This document shows, in pieces, positions 11,005 through 21,647 of a stretch of DNA of 64,000 nt (within the stretch, counting starts at the first letter, position 1; each line of letters begins with the position of its first letter). The notes under the pieces were generated by a model, which did no database searches, was not told where the DNA came from, and saw only the letters and a program-made list of their open reading frames with translations. This stretch comes from Nemertoderma westbladi (lineage: Eukaryota > Xenacoelomorpha > Nemertodermatida > Nemertodermatidae). The DNA lies in assembly GCA_032718475.1 (NCBI GenBank), contig JAUCBJ010004292.1, positions 1 through 64,000 on the forward strand. The letters are read 5' to 3'. The position numbers were made by a program, and so were the translations under genes.

Positions 11005-11838
11005 ACAGCTAGTCAGATGCAGATTATAAGTCGATCTACTCCCAAGAGACAGGGATTTACATCATCTGATGAAGGCAATACAACAGATCCTGAAGGCGGA
11101 GGAAATAGATCTCGTTCCAACAGACGTAGAAGAACTCCCCACCGTCAGAAATTGCCTAATTTGCCCCCAGCTGTGAGAAGGCAACTAGCTAGTGTACACT
11201 TAGGTAGTACAGAGCACACAGACCAAATTATTAGAGTAGAAAGACTCCCTACTATAGTAGATGAGCCTGAAATAATTGGGCCTGTGCTCGAAGCCACCCC
11301 TTCTGTGATAGAGACACCTGTACTTCCAGAACCTAACTCTAAATTCCCTTTGCACAGTACTAAACTACCTGTGCCCAGTAGAATAGCACCAGAATCAGTC
11401 CCAGTCTTGGACGCCGAGCGAGACATCAACGATTTATCGCCCGTCGTCCCTCGTCTACCCGCTACTATGTTGGCGGCTCCCGCTTCGGCGGTCGAGTGGG
11501 TGGATGAGGGACGGCGGGGGATGGATCTCCTGCTTGGACAATTGGAGGAACAGCGCTTGCGTTCCTCCCAGCAGGTCCGAGAGATGGAAGGGACTGTTCA
11601 ACAGTTAAAGCGAACAGTAAGAGAAGGTAGGTTAGAGTTGCAAGAAGTGCAGCAGAGTATCGCGTTAGAACGCGATAAATTAGTAAATATACAAAGGGAT
11701 ATACCACCACCCCCTGTAACAATGTGTCAACCTGTCAATGTGCCAACCAAATATCGATAACTCGATATTAAATAATACGATGGCTCAAGAAAGTTTTACG
11801 CGTCAAATGGCTAGAACCGAAGCCCGTCAAGCGGTTAT
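11005..11838 (+). pseudogene. Gag C-terminal linker of Element 1, resuming after the LINE
   Basis: The frame 11017-11760 (247 codons) matches Element 2 residues downstream of the coiled coil: STPKRQG, KLPNLPPAVRRQL, RLPTIVDEPEI, a Pro/Val-rich linker (LPEPNSKFPLHSTKLPVPS), then SAVEWVDEGRRGMDLLLGQ and a short coiled coil ending at PPPPVTMCQP. It then loses about 130 bp relative to Element 2 and reaches a stop. The next piece (QESFTRQMARTEARQAV) joins directly to the protease region near 11836, because the DUF1759 core and all three zinc knuckles are deleted, a gap of about 1.15 kb against Element 2. Without those RNA-binding parts the Gag would not work even if the frame were open. Confidence 0.8.
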
Positions 11839-13241
11839 ATGACAAACACCGCGGTGTATCGAGCGCTTACGTATGAGACTGAAACCGATAACGAAGCGCA
11901 CCCGACTATTCCCGACCGACAACCATCTTGGAAAGCGCCAACTTCCAACATCGGAATCTGGGAATTCCCCGTAGTTCAGCTGAGAGTCCATGGATCAGGT
12001 AAGAGTTTTATAGTCAACGCCCTCCTGGACTCCGGCAGCACAGGAACATTCATCGACAATGAACTAGCCGAAGACATCTTTGCTGGACAACCCAAGTTCC
12101 GAACTAAGTTGAACCTTTCAGGAATTATGCAGGTTTGGAAATCCACAGTAGCTACAGACTACTATGTAGGAGCGTTGTCCACTCCCCAGGACGAACTAGG
12201 AGAACATAGCATAAGGTCAGTAAAAATGGTGGCGATAAAGAACTTTGCTACCAGCCAAGTGGAACCTTACAACTGGGATGAAGACGATTTTACCCAGCAG
12301 CATGATATCCCTAGATTCAAACCGACTACCCAGGAGTACAGATACTCATCGGCCAAAATGCGCATGAGGCGCTAGAGACATTAGAAAAACGGCCTGCTCG
12401 ACCGCAACCATTACAAACATATGCGGGAAGAACGAGAGTAGGTTGGTACTTCACTGGACCTTCCCGTAGAACACTCATGGAAAGATTACCTAACGACCAA
12501 GTACATCAGGTGAGTGAATGGGAAGAAGAAATCAGTGAGGGAGAGAACACAACTGAGGGAACACCACACTCCTCAGAAAATGACGATATTAACTCTAATG
12601 TAGATCAATGGAGACATTGCCCTGGGACGATTAATCCAGCCGACATCGCTTCCAGAGGAGCAACTCCTCAAGAACTGATAGATACTCCAGACTGGTTAGG
12701 TGGACCCGACTTCCTAAGTAAAGAAGAGGATGAATGGCCTCCTCATCTCACCACGGCTGAGATTAGACAAGCCAAGGGAGCGGAGAAAGTCAAACCTAAA
12801 ACCCGGACGAGTAAATCAAAGTTATTTAAACCCGTGATTGATCTGTCTGTACTACACATTTCAGGGGACGACGCTATGGGTCTAAACTCCCCCGCCACAA
12901 ATAAATCTGTCGTGGAAATTAGAGAAAGGGACTGTAAATCTGGAACACCAGACGTCTCGCAGGGACTCTCACCTCTCCTGCAGAGAGCTATAAATCACTA
13001 TAGCTCCTGGAATCGGCTTTGTAAGGCCGTCGTGTATTTGAAGCGATGTTTCCATCGTCACTATTCCAGGACAAAGAAGAAACCTGGAATTGTATTCGAA
13101 ACACAACAACTCAATCGCCCAGTTGGTCGTTTATGTTTACTGGAAAGTGACCGAGAACTATCCGGAAACTATGGAAGGCAAGATACTCTTCCCACGACCA
13201 CCTCCCTAATCCAACAAACATCTAGGGACTCCCCAACGTAA
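11839..13241 (+). pseudogene. Element 1 protease and RNase H/integrase-junction remnant (Pol without RT)
   Basis: Frame 11839-12375 holds a retropepsin-like domain of the DUF1758 type: hydrophobic strand, then NALLDSGSTGTFID, with the D-S-G catalytic triad. A one-base deletion near 12320, relative to Element 2, shifts the frame before the conserved ILIG motif. Frame 12477-13241 continues with QVSEWEEE, then DQWRHCPGTINPADIASRG and DWLGGPDFL, which is the sequence found between RNase H and the integrase N-terminus in BEL/Pao polyproteins. HYSSWNRLCKAVVYLKR, the start of the integrase N-terminal region, follows. There is no RT palm, YxDD motif, integrase H2C2 or DDE core anywhere in the element. 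The same fusion occurs in Element 2, so it predates both insertions. Confidence 0.85.
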
Positions 13242-13794
13242 CAGCGTCTGGAGTGGGTGTGTGATTATGTTATTTTATATTTGTTTTTATTATTTTTATA
13301 TTTACGTATGTATTATTATGTAATTTTATTATAATCGTTTTCTTTAATTTTATTTAGCAGAATGTTATTTTAGCGATTATTTAGTAGATTAGTGCAATAT
13401 ATACTCGTGTTTATTACTTAATTACTTATATTATATATATAGTGCAACGGCGAGAAATAATTCTTTTTTCTCTTTCCTTACTGTCCGTATCATATTATAA
13501 ATGCGTGACTACAGTAAGATGAAATATCCGTACTTATTAAAGTACAATAAAGCTCCTACTATACTCAAGTATTATTGGTAAGTAGAGTATTGGGAATGCA
13601 AAGTTCAGATCCTCGTGTCTCGGCTAAACCAAGCTCTGGGTAGACCTTGGAAACGACTTGCCTCTTCTCACTGACATTGCTTCTTGCAATATTGCTCTCA
13701 TACCGTATATTAAATAATACATATAGTAGAGTGATGTCCCTTTAACAGTAGCGTAAAACGCAAAATAAATCTGTTAAACCCTTTGACCAGCTGC

Positions 13795-13893
13795 CATTCT
13801 AGTCGATTAAGATATCGCGGCACCCACCGATATACTTGAAAGACAAAATTCTAGAATCAGTGGTTAACGTCCCCAGACAAGTTCTGGAATAAA
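13795..13893 (+). other. Inverted-repeat module A of Element 1
   Basis: AATTCTAG is answered by CTAGAAT about 50 bp later, with a nested GATATCG/CGATAT pair inside. It is followed by CCAGA-N5-TCTGG, a 5 bp hairpin. The module recurs at 14030 and twice in Element 2. It is a candidate RNA structure; its function is unknown. Confidence 0.6.
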
Positions 13894-14029
13894 TCGGTGC
13901 CCATCTTAAATATTAAATATTTAATAAATAATTGTAAAATCTGTCAAAACAAATATAATAGAGTAAATGCTTACAAGTTAACTCTAGAAAATCTATAAAT
14001 CAAAATCTGTTAAAATTTAGATCCTTTAA

Positions 14030-14130
14030 AATTCTAGTCGATTAAGATATCATAGCACTTACCGATACTCTTAAAAAGACAAATTTTCTAGAATTAAGGA
14101 TCCTAGTCCCCAGACATGTTCTGGAATAAA
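14030..14130 (+). other. Inverted-repeat module B of Element 1
   Basis: A second, diverged copy of the module: AATTCTAG...CTAGAATT outer arms, and the CCAGA-N5-TCTGG hairpin kept although its loop differs (CATGT against CAAGT). The inner GATATC arm is weaker. Confidence 0.6.
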
Positions 14131-14952
14131 ATTGGTCTATTTTAATATTAAATAATAAAATTTACGGGAATAAATTTAAATTCACATCCTCTCATGAATT
14201 TGATAAATTGTCATTTTATACAATTTATAACATTCCCAAAATTCCATTAATTAATAGATCATGGGAGCGGAGATTCACCCTATTAAGTATATTAGTGTGA
14301 GAGAATCTCCAATATATAGTCAATAGCCGATAAAATTCATAAAATCATGTATAAAGGGGAATATTGACAATTAAAGAATTATTATTAAATAGCATCCCAG
14401 ATCTGTATGCATGAGAATTACCCTAATTGTACTGCTAGCTTTCCATAATGTCACCATGGCAACAACCACGCTAGAATTAGAAGTGAGTTAAAAGAACAAT
14501 AAAAAGCTTGCCCCATTGAATAGCATACGGAATAAATAGCGCACTGCTAGTATCCAGGGATACATAATAATAACGTGGCATTCTGGAAGGCACTTGACTA
14601 ACGGACAAATGGCCCGAATGTGTACAATTTGTGACAGTTGTGTGGAATTTGTGCGTTTATAGGTGAATGTTACTACTAAAGTGTGTTTACCGTAGCGAGT
14701 CACAGTTGTGAAAGTAGCCCTACCTCTGTAGTAAGAACCTGAAGTAAATCAAAGCCCTTGGGACGGACAGTGGAGTGACTCGCGCTGGTTGTTGTTGTCG
14801 TTGTGTAGCTACTATATTGGCGATAGACACAGCGGCGACAGTACATCAGCGCTGAGGAGCTTGCGCTGTCCGGGGGCATTGAGGGGGAGGCAGCAACGAC
14901 CGCTAGCCTAAATTATAATTAATTATAATATCGATAAACTCATATAGCAGCT

Positions 14953-16506
14953 ATGACTGAGTTGATAGAAGATGATCTTGGTATCAGGGAGCGATATACC
15001 CTACCATTGCAAGCGTTTGTTGATAGTTTAATACGCGGCGACGCTAGTCCACCCACTACGGAGGACGATGGCCGTTATATCGAACCGCCAATGTCAAAGG
15101 AACAGCTCACGCGTGAATTGGACTATAGAAAATTCACCGTTCGCTATACGCATCGTAATGGTACGTATATAGACTTCTTTACTACTGGCCATCCTATCGA
15201 TTTACACGATATGGACGCTGTAGACACCGAAAGGGAAATGATCCTATTTAAATATCATACCCAGCGGAGTCGGAACGATAAACTGAGAATCGAACACGAA
15301 AATTCTATTCGAAACCAACTCGAAAGAGAAGACGTTAAAGAACCGGATAAACGCAGTGACTTCAACGTATATTTGGAATTCTTGAGAAAGACATTGTAAA
15401 ACTGGAGAAAGATCACCAGCGTTTCCCCTACAAGACGTGCGTCTTTGGTATTATTACGATGAATGCCCTAGACCCAACCAACACACGGAAAGACATAAAT
15501 ATCCACGGAGACGTTGCGTTAAACACAGTTTTACTCGCTATATTTACGGGAGTTTCGAGCGAAACTTGTTCGACGTATCACCTACGCTCGCTCGACTCAA
15601 ACGATCCTTAAATAAACCGACGATCAGAGTTCCGGAATACTCGGTCAGACCTCCTCATTCCCTGGTGAGACCTCAGACTCTTGATCCTAATAGTATGATG
15701 GATCCTCCTGAGTTGTATTCATTGTTCAAAGATCTAGTGTTACCCGAGCAATTAGCCGGTGGCACTCCGGTTGTGGGCTCCCTAGATATTTGCCCATCCT
15801 ACCTAGCCGGATTGGGACGCGGACATTTAATATCGCCGTTCAATCCGTATAATCGTCCCGGTTTAACCCCGATACAACTTGTCACCGAGGTGGAGGAGAG
15901 AGTTGTACGAAATGCGTTAGACACTATTCAACTAAAGATCAGAAAAGGAACCTATGATTGTTTAGAGAAACGTAAATTGCAGCAGCAAGTCCAAGCGGTA
16001 AACGAATTAGCTTTATCTCAATTCGATCGGGAAATCCAGAATCTCTAAGAAGATATCGAACTTGGACGACCCTACTCTCCGAAAGAGTTTTGGATGAATG
16101 TTTCCAACGACCAGCGGAGGAAAATCAGCTCAAGGAGAAGCATATCGATTTCGACAGAGCCCGAGAACGCGAGTCGGAAAGAACCATCAAACCGAGGAAA
16201 TTTCTCACTACACATGGTCCACCTACCGCTCTCGTGCAGACGATTTGTCAGGGACCAGTAAGAGCTGTTGTCTTGAAACGTGCTCTGAAGGTTGTTCAAC
16301 CTCGCTCCACTGAGGTTGATACCGGTCGGCCGGGTACCTCGACCGGCGTATACACCGACCGTAACCCTAAACCTTCTGATGCAATTGTATTGCACCCTTC
16401 ACCTAGGAGTTATAGCCCTCCTAGTAAAGTGGCTCGCCCCAAAGAGAAAAGGACTCTTGCTAGCCTCCAAAAACTGCGTAAACGCCGTTTGCGTAAGAAG
16501 GACTAA
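14953..16506 (+). pseudogene. Element 1 ORF3: unrecognised protein region in three frames
   Basis: Pieces in order: 14953-15399 (ATG start; ELIEDDLGIRERYTL, RELDYRKFTVRYTHRNG); a deletion of about 160 bp against Element 2 near 15395; a frame ending at TAA 15609-15611 (GDVALNTVLLAIFTGVSS); an overlapping -1 frame, 15437-16048 (SLVRPQTLDPNSMMDPPELYSLF); then, after an in-frame TAA at 16046-16048, a basic C-terminal stretch to 16506 ending KLRKRRLRKKD. I recognise no domain. It sits in the position where an envelope-like gene would be, but I see no signal peptide or membrane segment. The heptamer G TTA AAC at 15518-15524 lies in the overlap in the right phase for -1 frameshifting. The acidic start and strongly basic end suggest a nucleic-acid-binding protein, but that is only inference. 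Confidence 0.55.
15518..15524 (+). promoter_or_regulatory. Possible -1 frameshift heptamer G TTA AAC in ORF3 of Element 1
   Basis: Zero-frame codons are TTA AAC in the upstream frame, which stops at 15609-15611. A -1 slip enters the frame that is open to 16048. GUUAAAC is a known eukaryotic-virus slippery site (equine arteritis virus). Element 2 has T TTA AAC at the same point. Confidence 0.5.
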
Positions 16507-16584
16507 CTGTTTAGAGTATTTTTATATTTTAGAAACTGTGATTTTTTATATTTTATAGAATTAAATCTCATTTTCTGGGAGCGG

Positions 16585-17748
16585 TGTAAAAGCTTTTGCG
16601 GATATAACCAGTCATTTTCTCCGCAATATACCGTGTAGGTGCTTTAGCGGACATAACAAGCCATTTTACCGCAATGCGCTTAATACTCTAAAGACTGGAA
16701 CTCAGATGACGAAATCTGTCAGCTGATTTACTGTAAACGTGGAACATCTCTTTGTTCAGCTCGCTCAGCTCAGCCAATCAGAGCGATTTTCATTTTATCT
16801 TGTACAGAGGCCTACGGAAAACCGCGCAATGCATTACGGTCTTTGTTTTTTACCTTTCTGAGCGAGAGAACTGCTTGGAAATTCTTCTGTACTTCTGTGT
16901 TAGAAGTTTCAGACTTTGACCTAAACATCAGAAACATCAGATGGCTTTGATTACAAGAACGTAAAACTATTAACTGAATCATACTTCATATCTGAATCAC
17001 TGAAACAAAGCGATTCAACTACCGCATCACACCGCAATTCATGCATTGCTGCACATGGAACACTGCATAAGTAACACATACTGACTGTTCACCGCATTAT
17101 TTGATTCTGTTATAAATTGGTGTTATGTTGGTGTATATTGCTGATATATTTGGAGAATACCGATAAATAATCATAAAACCCCCAATCTTCTTGATTACTA
17201 AAGGTTAGAGGAACAGGTTTACCGGTAGCAACTGCGACTTACATTATAATGGTTTTTGCGTGAATTAAATGCTATTTCATGATCCCTACATGTGTCAGTT
17301 GCGATCCTCCTTATATATGATCAAATTCAGTGACGGTCGGCAGATCAGTGTGCAGTAGTGTGAAGTCGTGTGAAGTAGTGTGAAGGTTAATAAAGCATCT
17401 CCTAAAGAATGCGCTTTTTACGAAACTCAGTAGCCATCCAGTTGTGATTAGTATAAGTCATAACTCTGTTTTTATACTTAAAGCGCCACGTCCTAAAGGA
17501 ACTGTTAATATTTCCCCGAAAGTAAATATATTGTCAGAGATTATATATTAACGATCAATCGAATAATACAGTAGGTCTACACTGCAATCGCTATCAAAGC
17601 ATTCGAATCCAGTCTCCCTTAACTGTGGGTGAATGGTCGTGCACAGGCTGGCTTCGGCTGATGTACCTTCAGTACATTAAATAATTGATATACAAAAAGA
17701 CAATTCAAATTGGCAGGTTAAACTGCTAAAGGTCTAAAAGCGCGAACA
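16585..17748 (+). repeat. 3' LTR of Element 1
   Basis: 1164 bp, TGTAAAAGC...GCGCGAACA, directly repeated from 4123-5346. It is preceded by TTTTCTGGGAGCGG, a short purine-rich stretch suited to plus-strand priming and identical in Element 2. The TSD GATAT follows at 17749-17753. Confidence 0.93.
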
Positions 17749-17753
17749 GATAT
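17749..17753. repeat. Target site duplication GATAT, right of Element 1
   Basis: Exact match to 4118-4122. Confidence 0.95.
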
Positions 17754-18165
17754 ATTCACAATAGCGGATAACAGTATTGATACCGGTAATAGTAACTGAA
17801 CAGCCAATGTTGTTGATGGTGATGGTGACGGTGAAACAATATCGCCCGTCTGCACTGAAACTGATAACTGAGTAAACTGATTGATAAACCGGTAGCAAGT
17901 AGATAATATACGACACACCAATATTACTTCACTGCTACATTACTTTGGCCTCTTACCTAGTGGATGCTCTCCCTCGCCCTTATTGGCTAATAACCTACTT
18001 CACGCCTCTCCACTCTCTGGGAGTGTTTCCCCCTTGTTGCTAGCCCCTGCTAGCTGTCTCCCCTTCCGAGGTGGTTTGACCTCTAACCTCCCTTTGTGTG
18101 TGGCTTTGGGGTTTGCTGTTGGTTGTGATACGAGATTTGTTACTGCTAATCTCGTATCTCCAACA
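17754..18165 (-). repeat. Probable LTR remainder of the minus-strand BEL/Pao-like element
   Basis: This is the sequence that adjoined 4117 before Element 1 inserted, so it lies upstream (on the minus strand) of the broken Gag. On the minus strand it would start TGTTGGAGATACGAG at 18165, a plausible LTR start with TG. I cannot see the partner LTR, which would be left of the window, so the boundary is inferred. Confidence 0.45.
18127..18158. repeat. 10 bp perfect inverted repeat, 12 bp loop
   Basis: GATACGAGAT at 18127-18136 pairs with ATCTCGTATC at 18149-18158. It lies within the first 40 bases of the inferred minus-strand LTR and could be a hairpin or a protein-binding site. Confidence 0.8.
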
Positions 18166-18259
18166 TATTGCTGAAAATGCCACTATCCTATTTTATGAGG
18201 GTAATTCGGCGGAATTGAATCCGCTTACATTTATAAAATAAAATGTTTGCAAATTTATC

Positions 18260-18615
18260 TTATTATTTAATAATTAACATTTATTCTCAATGGCCCTTCT
18301 TTTTTTTACAGAATTTTGGTTATTTAATAATTAACATTTATTCTCAATGGCCTTTCTTTTTTTTTTTACAGAATATTGGTTATTTTATAATTAACATTTA
18401 TTCCCAATGGCCCTTCTTTTTTTTTTTTTTTTTTACAGAATATTGGTTATTTAATAATTAACATTTATTCCCAATGGCCTTTCTTTTTTTTTTTACAGAA
18501 TATTGGTTATTTAATAATTAACATTTATTCTCAATGGCCTTTCTTTCTTTTTTTTTTTTACAGAATATTGGTTATTTAATAATTAACATTTATTCTCAAT
18601 GACTCTTCTTTTTTA
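18260..18615. repeat. Minisatellite, six copies of a 59-68 bp unit with T-tract and ACAG
   Basis: Units start near 18260, 18319, 18379, 18447, 18507 and 18572. Each has TTATTTAATAATTAACATT, CTCAATGGCC (or CCC) and then a T-tract of variable length ending TTTACAGAAT. Length differences are almost all in the T-tract. Confidence 0.9.
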
Positions 18616-19735
18616 TTCGATTTGATGTAACCCTTTTCTGTTATTTGATCCATTTGAGGAGTTTACTCAAAGAAAGGTTAATGAAATATAATTAACATTC
18701 AATCGGGTCTCATCTTTAGGTAAATTTATATTTATTTTTAGGTAAATTACTTGCTAGGGTGACACAGTTCTATTTCAAGGGGTTGGTGGAACAGGAGTTT
18801 TATAGCCCCGAATGACATTAAAAAGATGTTGTAATGGATGTAGTGTAGACTTGTAATGGATCATTGTGACGCCCTTAAGTCGGCCTGCCACTACCTTAAA
18901 CAGTTCTATTTGGCCTACACCCAGCCAAAGGGGTAGGTGGGGGGGGGGGGGGGGGGTTGCAAAAATTAAATATATAAATATAATTGTAAGGAAACCAAGA
19001 TCAACCACGTTAAATAAAAATTATAAGAAATTACACAAGCTTTCGAAATAATATAATATTTCTTTTTCAAGTGATTTAAATAATTAAATAAATAAAATGT
19101 ATATATATATTATGTTTATGAGTTTGTTGCGAATAAAAGATATAATAATTATTAATACTCAATGCCTTCGATGTCCTTGTATAATTCCGTGGACGCAATT
19201 CTAATCCGCCCCCTCCAGGGGAAAATCGACGCAAATAACAGCTGATTAATCTCAAAAATAAAACTGTAATGTCTTCTATAGATAGTAGTTTATTGTTTAG
19301 GTTATAATAACATGCGACTGTAACCTGCTACTTTCCCTTAACCCTTTCCGGCCGACTGTATATTTTTGTATACACTGAATTTATTTCACTACGAATTGCA
19401 TAATTTTAACTAATTATAGTTGGTTTCATCCAATTGTGGCACTATCACACTTCCTTTACTTATAAATTACCGATTCTGATTGGATAATTGTAGTAGAAGG
19501 CTTCAATGAACGATTTTAGATGCCGTGTTTTCAGGTATTGACATGATGACTACCTGGTATAGGAAAGATGGTTATTTAAACGCTTTGGCAAAGCGATATT
19601 GAGAATTTTGATTGGGTATTCCAAAGATGGATTGTCCAATGAGATAATAATACTTCCAGGATAAACTTTACAGTACATGTAGGCTGGTAGTGTTATTGAT
19701 AAATCACTGTATACATTTGTCTACGTTAGGTTTAT
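18616..19735. other. No gene seen
   Basis: AT-rich DNA with a poly-G run near 18938-18955 and no ORF of coding character. A TTTTAGGTAAATT motif is repeated near 18713-18747. Nothing else was recognised. Confidence 0.6.
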
Positions 19736-20636
19736 AAAGTTGGGGAGTAGAAGTGGTGCAGCCACAGTTGTGGAGTAGATGTGGTGCAGCACCGTTGGGG
19801 AGTAGATATGATTCAGCCACCGTTTGGGTGATGTGGTGCATCCACCATTGGGGTGTAGGCCTAGATGTGGTGCAGCCACCATAGGGGAGTCGATGTTGAC
19901 CATTGGGGTGTAGATGTGGCGCAGCCACCATGGGGAGTAGATGTTGACCATAGGGTAGTAGAGGTGATGCAGCCACCATTGTGGATAGATGTGGTGCAGT
20001 CACCATTGTGGAGTAGATGTGGCGTAGAACCATAGGGGAGTAGATGTTGACCATTGGGCCTTGGGAGTAGAAGTGATGCAGCCACTATTGGGGAGTAGAT
20101 GTGGCGCAGTCACTATTGGGCCTTGGGAGTAGATGTAATGCAGCCACAATGGGGAGTAGATGTGGCGCAGTCACCATTGGGGAGTAAATCTAGCACACCC
20201 ACCATTAGGGAGTAGATGTGATGCAGCCACTATTTGGGAGTAGATGTGGCGCAGTCACCATTGGGCCTTGGGAGTAGATCTGATGCAGCCACTAATGGGG
20301 AGTAGATGTGTCGCAGTCACCATTGGGGAGTAAATCTGGCGCACCCACCATTGATAAGTAGATGTGGTGCAGCCACCATTGGGGAGTAGATGCTGACCAT
20401 TGATGAGTAGATGTGGTGCAGCCACCATAGTGGAGTAGATGCTGACCATTGATGAGTAGATGTGGTGTAGCGACCAATGGAGTAAATGTTGACCATTGGG
20501 GAGTAGATGTGGTGTAGCCACCATATGGAGTAGATGTTTACCATTGGGCCTTGGGAGTAGATGTGATTCAGCCACCATTGGGGAGTAGATGTGGTGCAGC
20601 CACCGTTGGGGAGTAGATGTTGTACACCCACAGTAT
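19736..20636. repeat. Degenerate minisatellite, about 30 bp unit (GGGGAGTAGATGTGGTGCAG)
   Basis: About 30 imperfect copies of a unit containing GGGGAGTAGATGTGG(T/C)GCAG, then CCACCATT. Some units are shortened to GTTGACCATT, or extended with GGGCCTT. Open frames across it (reading STPQWWLHHIY-like peptides on the minus strand) are by-products of the repeat. Confidence 0.9.
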
Positions 20637-21214
20637 ACAGGCAGGGCAGATAGACATACAAACAATTGAAAAAAGTCAGTCAATACTGTTTTTTTCAAAC
20701 TTGAACAAAACTGACAGAAAAAAACCTTCACTGTATAATTCTTCATTTTAAGTTTTTTGTCGCACTGTGTTACTTTTAAACAACGTGTGTTGTGAAAACA
20801 CACAAAATTATAAAATTTTGGCATTTTGGCAAATTTCACAGTATTGACAGCTTTTTATTACCAAAAAACATAATTTAAATTTTTATAATTAAAATTGCCT
20901 GCTCGTTGCATGCTTTGTTTATTCTACATATATATATATATATATAGAGAGAGAGAATATACTTACTATACGATTTATGTATGTAAGTACTTACAATCTA
21001 GAGTTCGTATACAAAAGTATACATTGGGAACATGTTTCATATACCTAACGTATACTTTTGTATACAATAAAAAAAAAACATTGGAAATAATTTTTTGAAA
21101 ATTTTTTCATCGAAAATTATTATTTGGTGTATAATTAACCCATTAACAAGACCCTGACCATAGGTCAGGTCAGGTCCCCAGATCCTGCTACCACTATGGC
21201 AGTAATGTGGTACT
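20637..21214. other. No gene; AT-rich with (TA)n and an inverted repeat
   Basis: (TA)n followed by (GA)n at about 20929-20956. GTATACAAAAGTATAC near 21007 and its reverse complement GTATACTTTTGTATAC near 21049 form an inverted pair. A weaker ATTTTTGTATACACTG occurs near 19363. No coding signal. Confidence 0.6.
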
Positions 21215-21647
21215 ACCTGTAGCTGCCAGCCCAGTAGGGCAGGCCCGATAAGCATAGCCTATTCATTATTTAGTTGATCAAGAGTGGGTTGGTTCAGCCC
21301 CGTCAACTAAATAAGTCATTGAGGGCTATAGCGCCTAGGGCACCATTGAAGGCAAAGGCTTGATACGCATCTGCATTAGAGATGATACACGCCCCGCCCT
21401 GTCTATACTGGATGCTCCTCTACCAGTGTAGGTAACCTAACCCAGGAGGCACACTTGGTTCAGGGTGTAACAAAAGGACCCCTACAGTCAGCAGCAGGGC
21501 TGTAGGCCATAGATAGGCAGAAGGTAATCAACCAACGGCTAGACATGCTGACAAGGTCGGCGGAAGGTAATCAACCAACGGCGATCTACTGCGAAGACGC
21601 TTGTAGGAGTTGCGACCACAAGCGGTTTACTCCCGCAACTGAAAGAT

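Larger units (their letters stand above)
13242..14952 (+). other. Long non-coding stretch of Element 1 between Pol remnant and ORF3
   Basis: 1.7 kb without a plausible ORF, AT-rich, and clearly homologous to Element 2 at 31716-33366. It carries two copies of a roughly 100 bp inverted-repeat module (listed separately), a conserved stretch near 13590-13690 and a GC-richer block just before ORF3. Its conservation in both copies means it was part of the mobilised ancestor. Confidence 0.6.
4123..17748 (+). mobile_element. Element 1: BEL/Pao-like LTR retrotransposon, non-autonomous and degenerate
   Basis: A complete insertion bounded by direct LTRs that begin TGTAAAAGC and end GCGCGAACA, with perfect 5 bp TSDs. 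The order is 5' LTR, 2 kb leader, Gag (split by a LINE), protease, a remnant of the RNase H/integrase junction, a long non-coding stretch, ORF3 and 3' LTR. It lacks reverse transcriptase, most of RNase H and the integrase core. Compared with Element 2 it has also lost the DUF1759 core and zinc knuckles (joint near 11836) and part of ORF3 (near 15395). By eye its LTRs differ from each other at about a dozen positions plus a roughly 60 bp length difference, so it is older than Element 2. It inserted into the minus-strand element's leader or LTR. Confidence 0.9.

Noticed and set aside
19704-20839. Minus-strand frames reading STPQWWLHHIYS-like repeats
   Set aside because: By-products of the roughly 30 bp minisatellite, present in three frames with stops and without other support.
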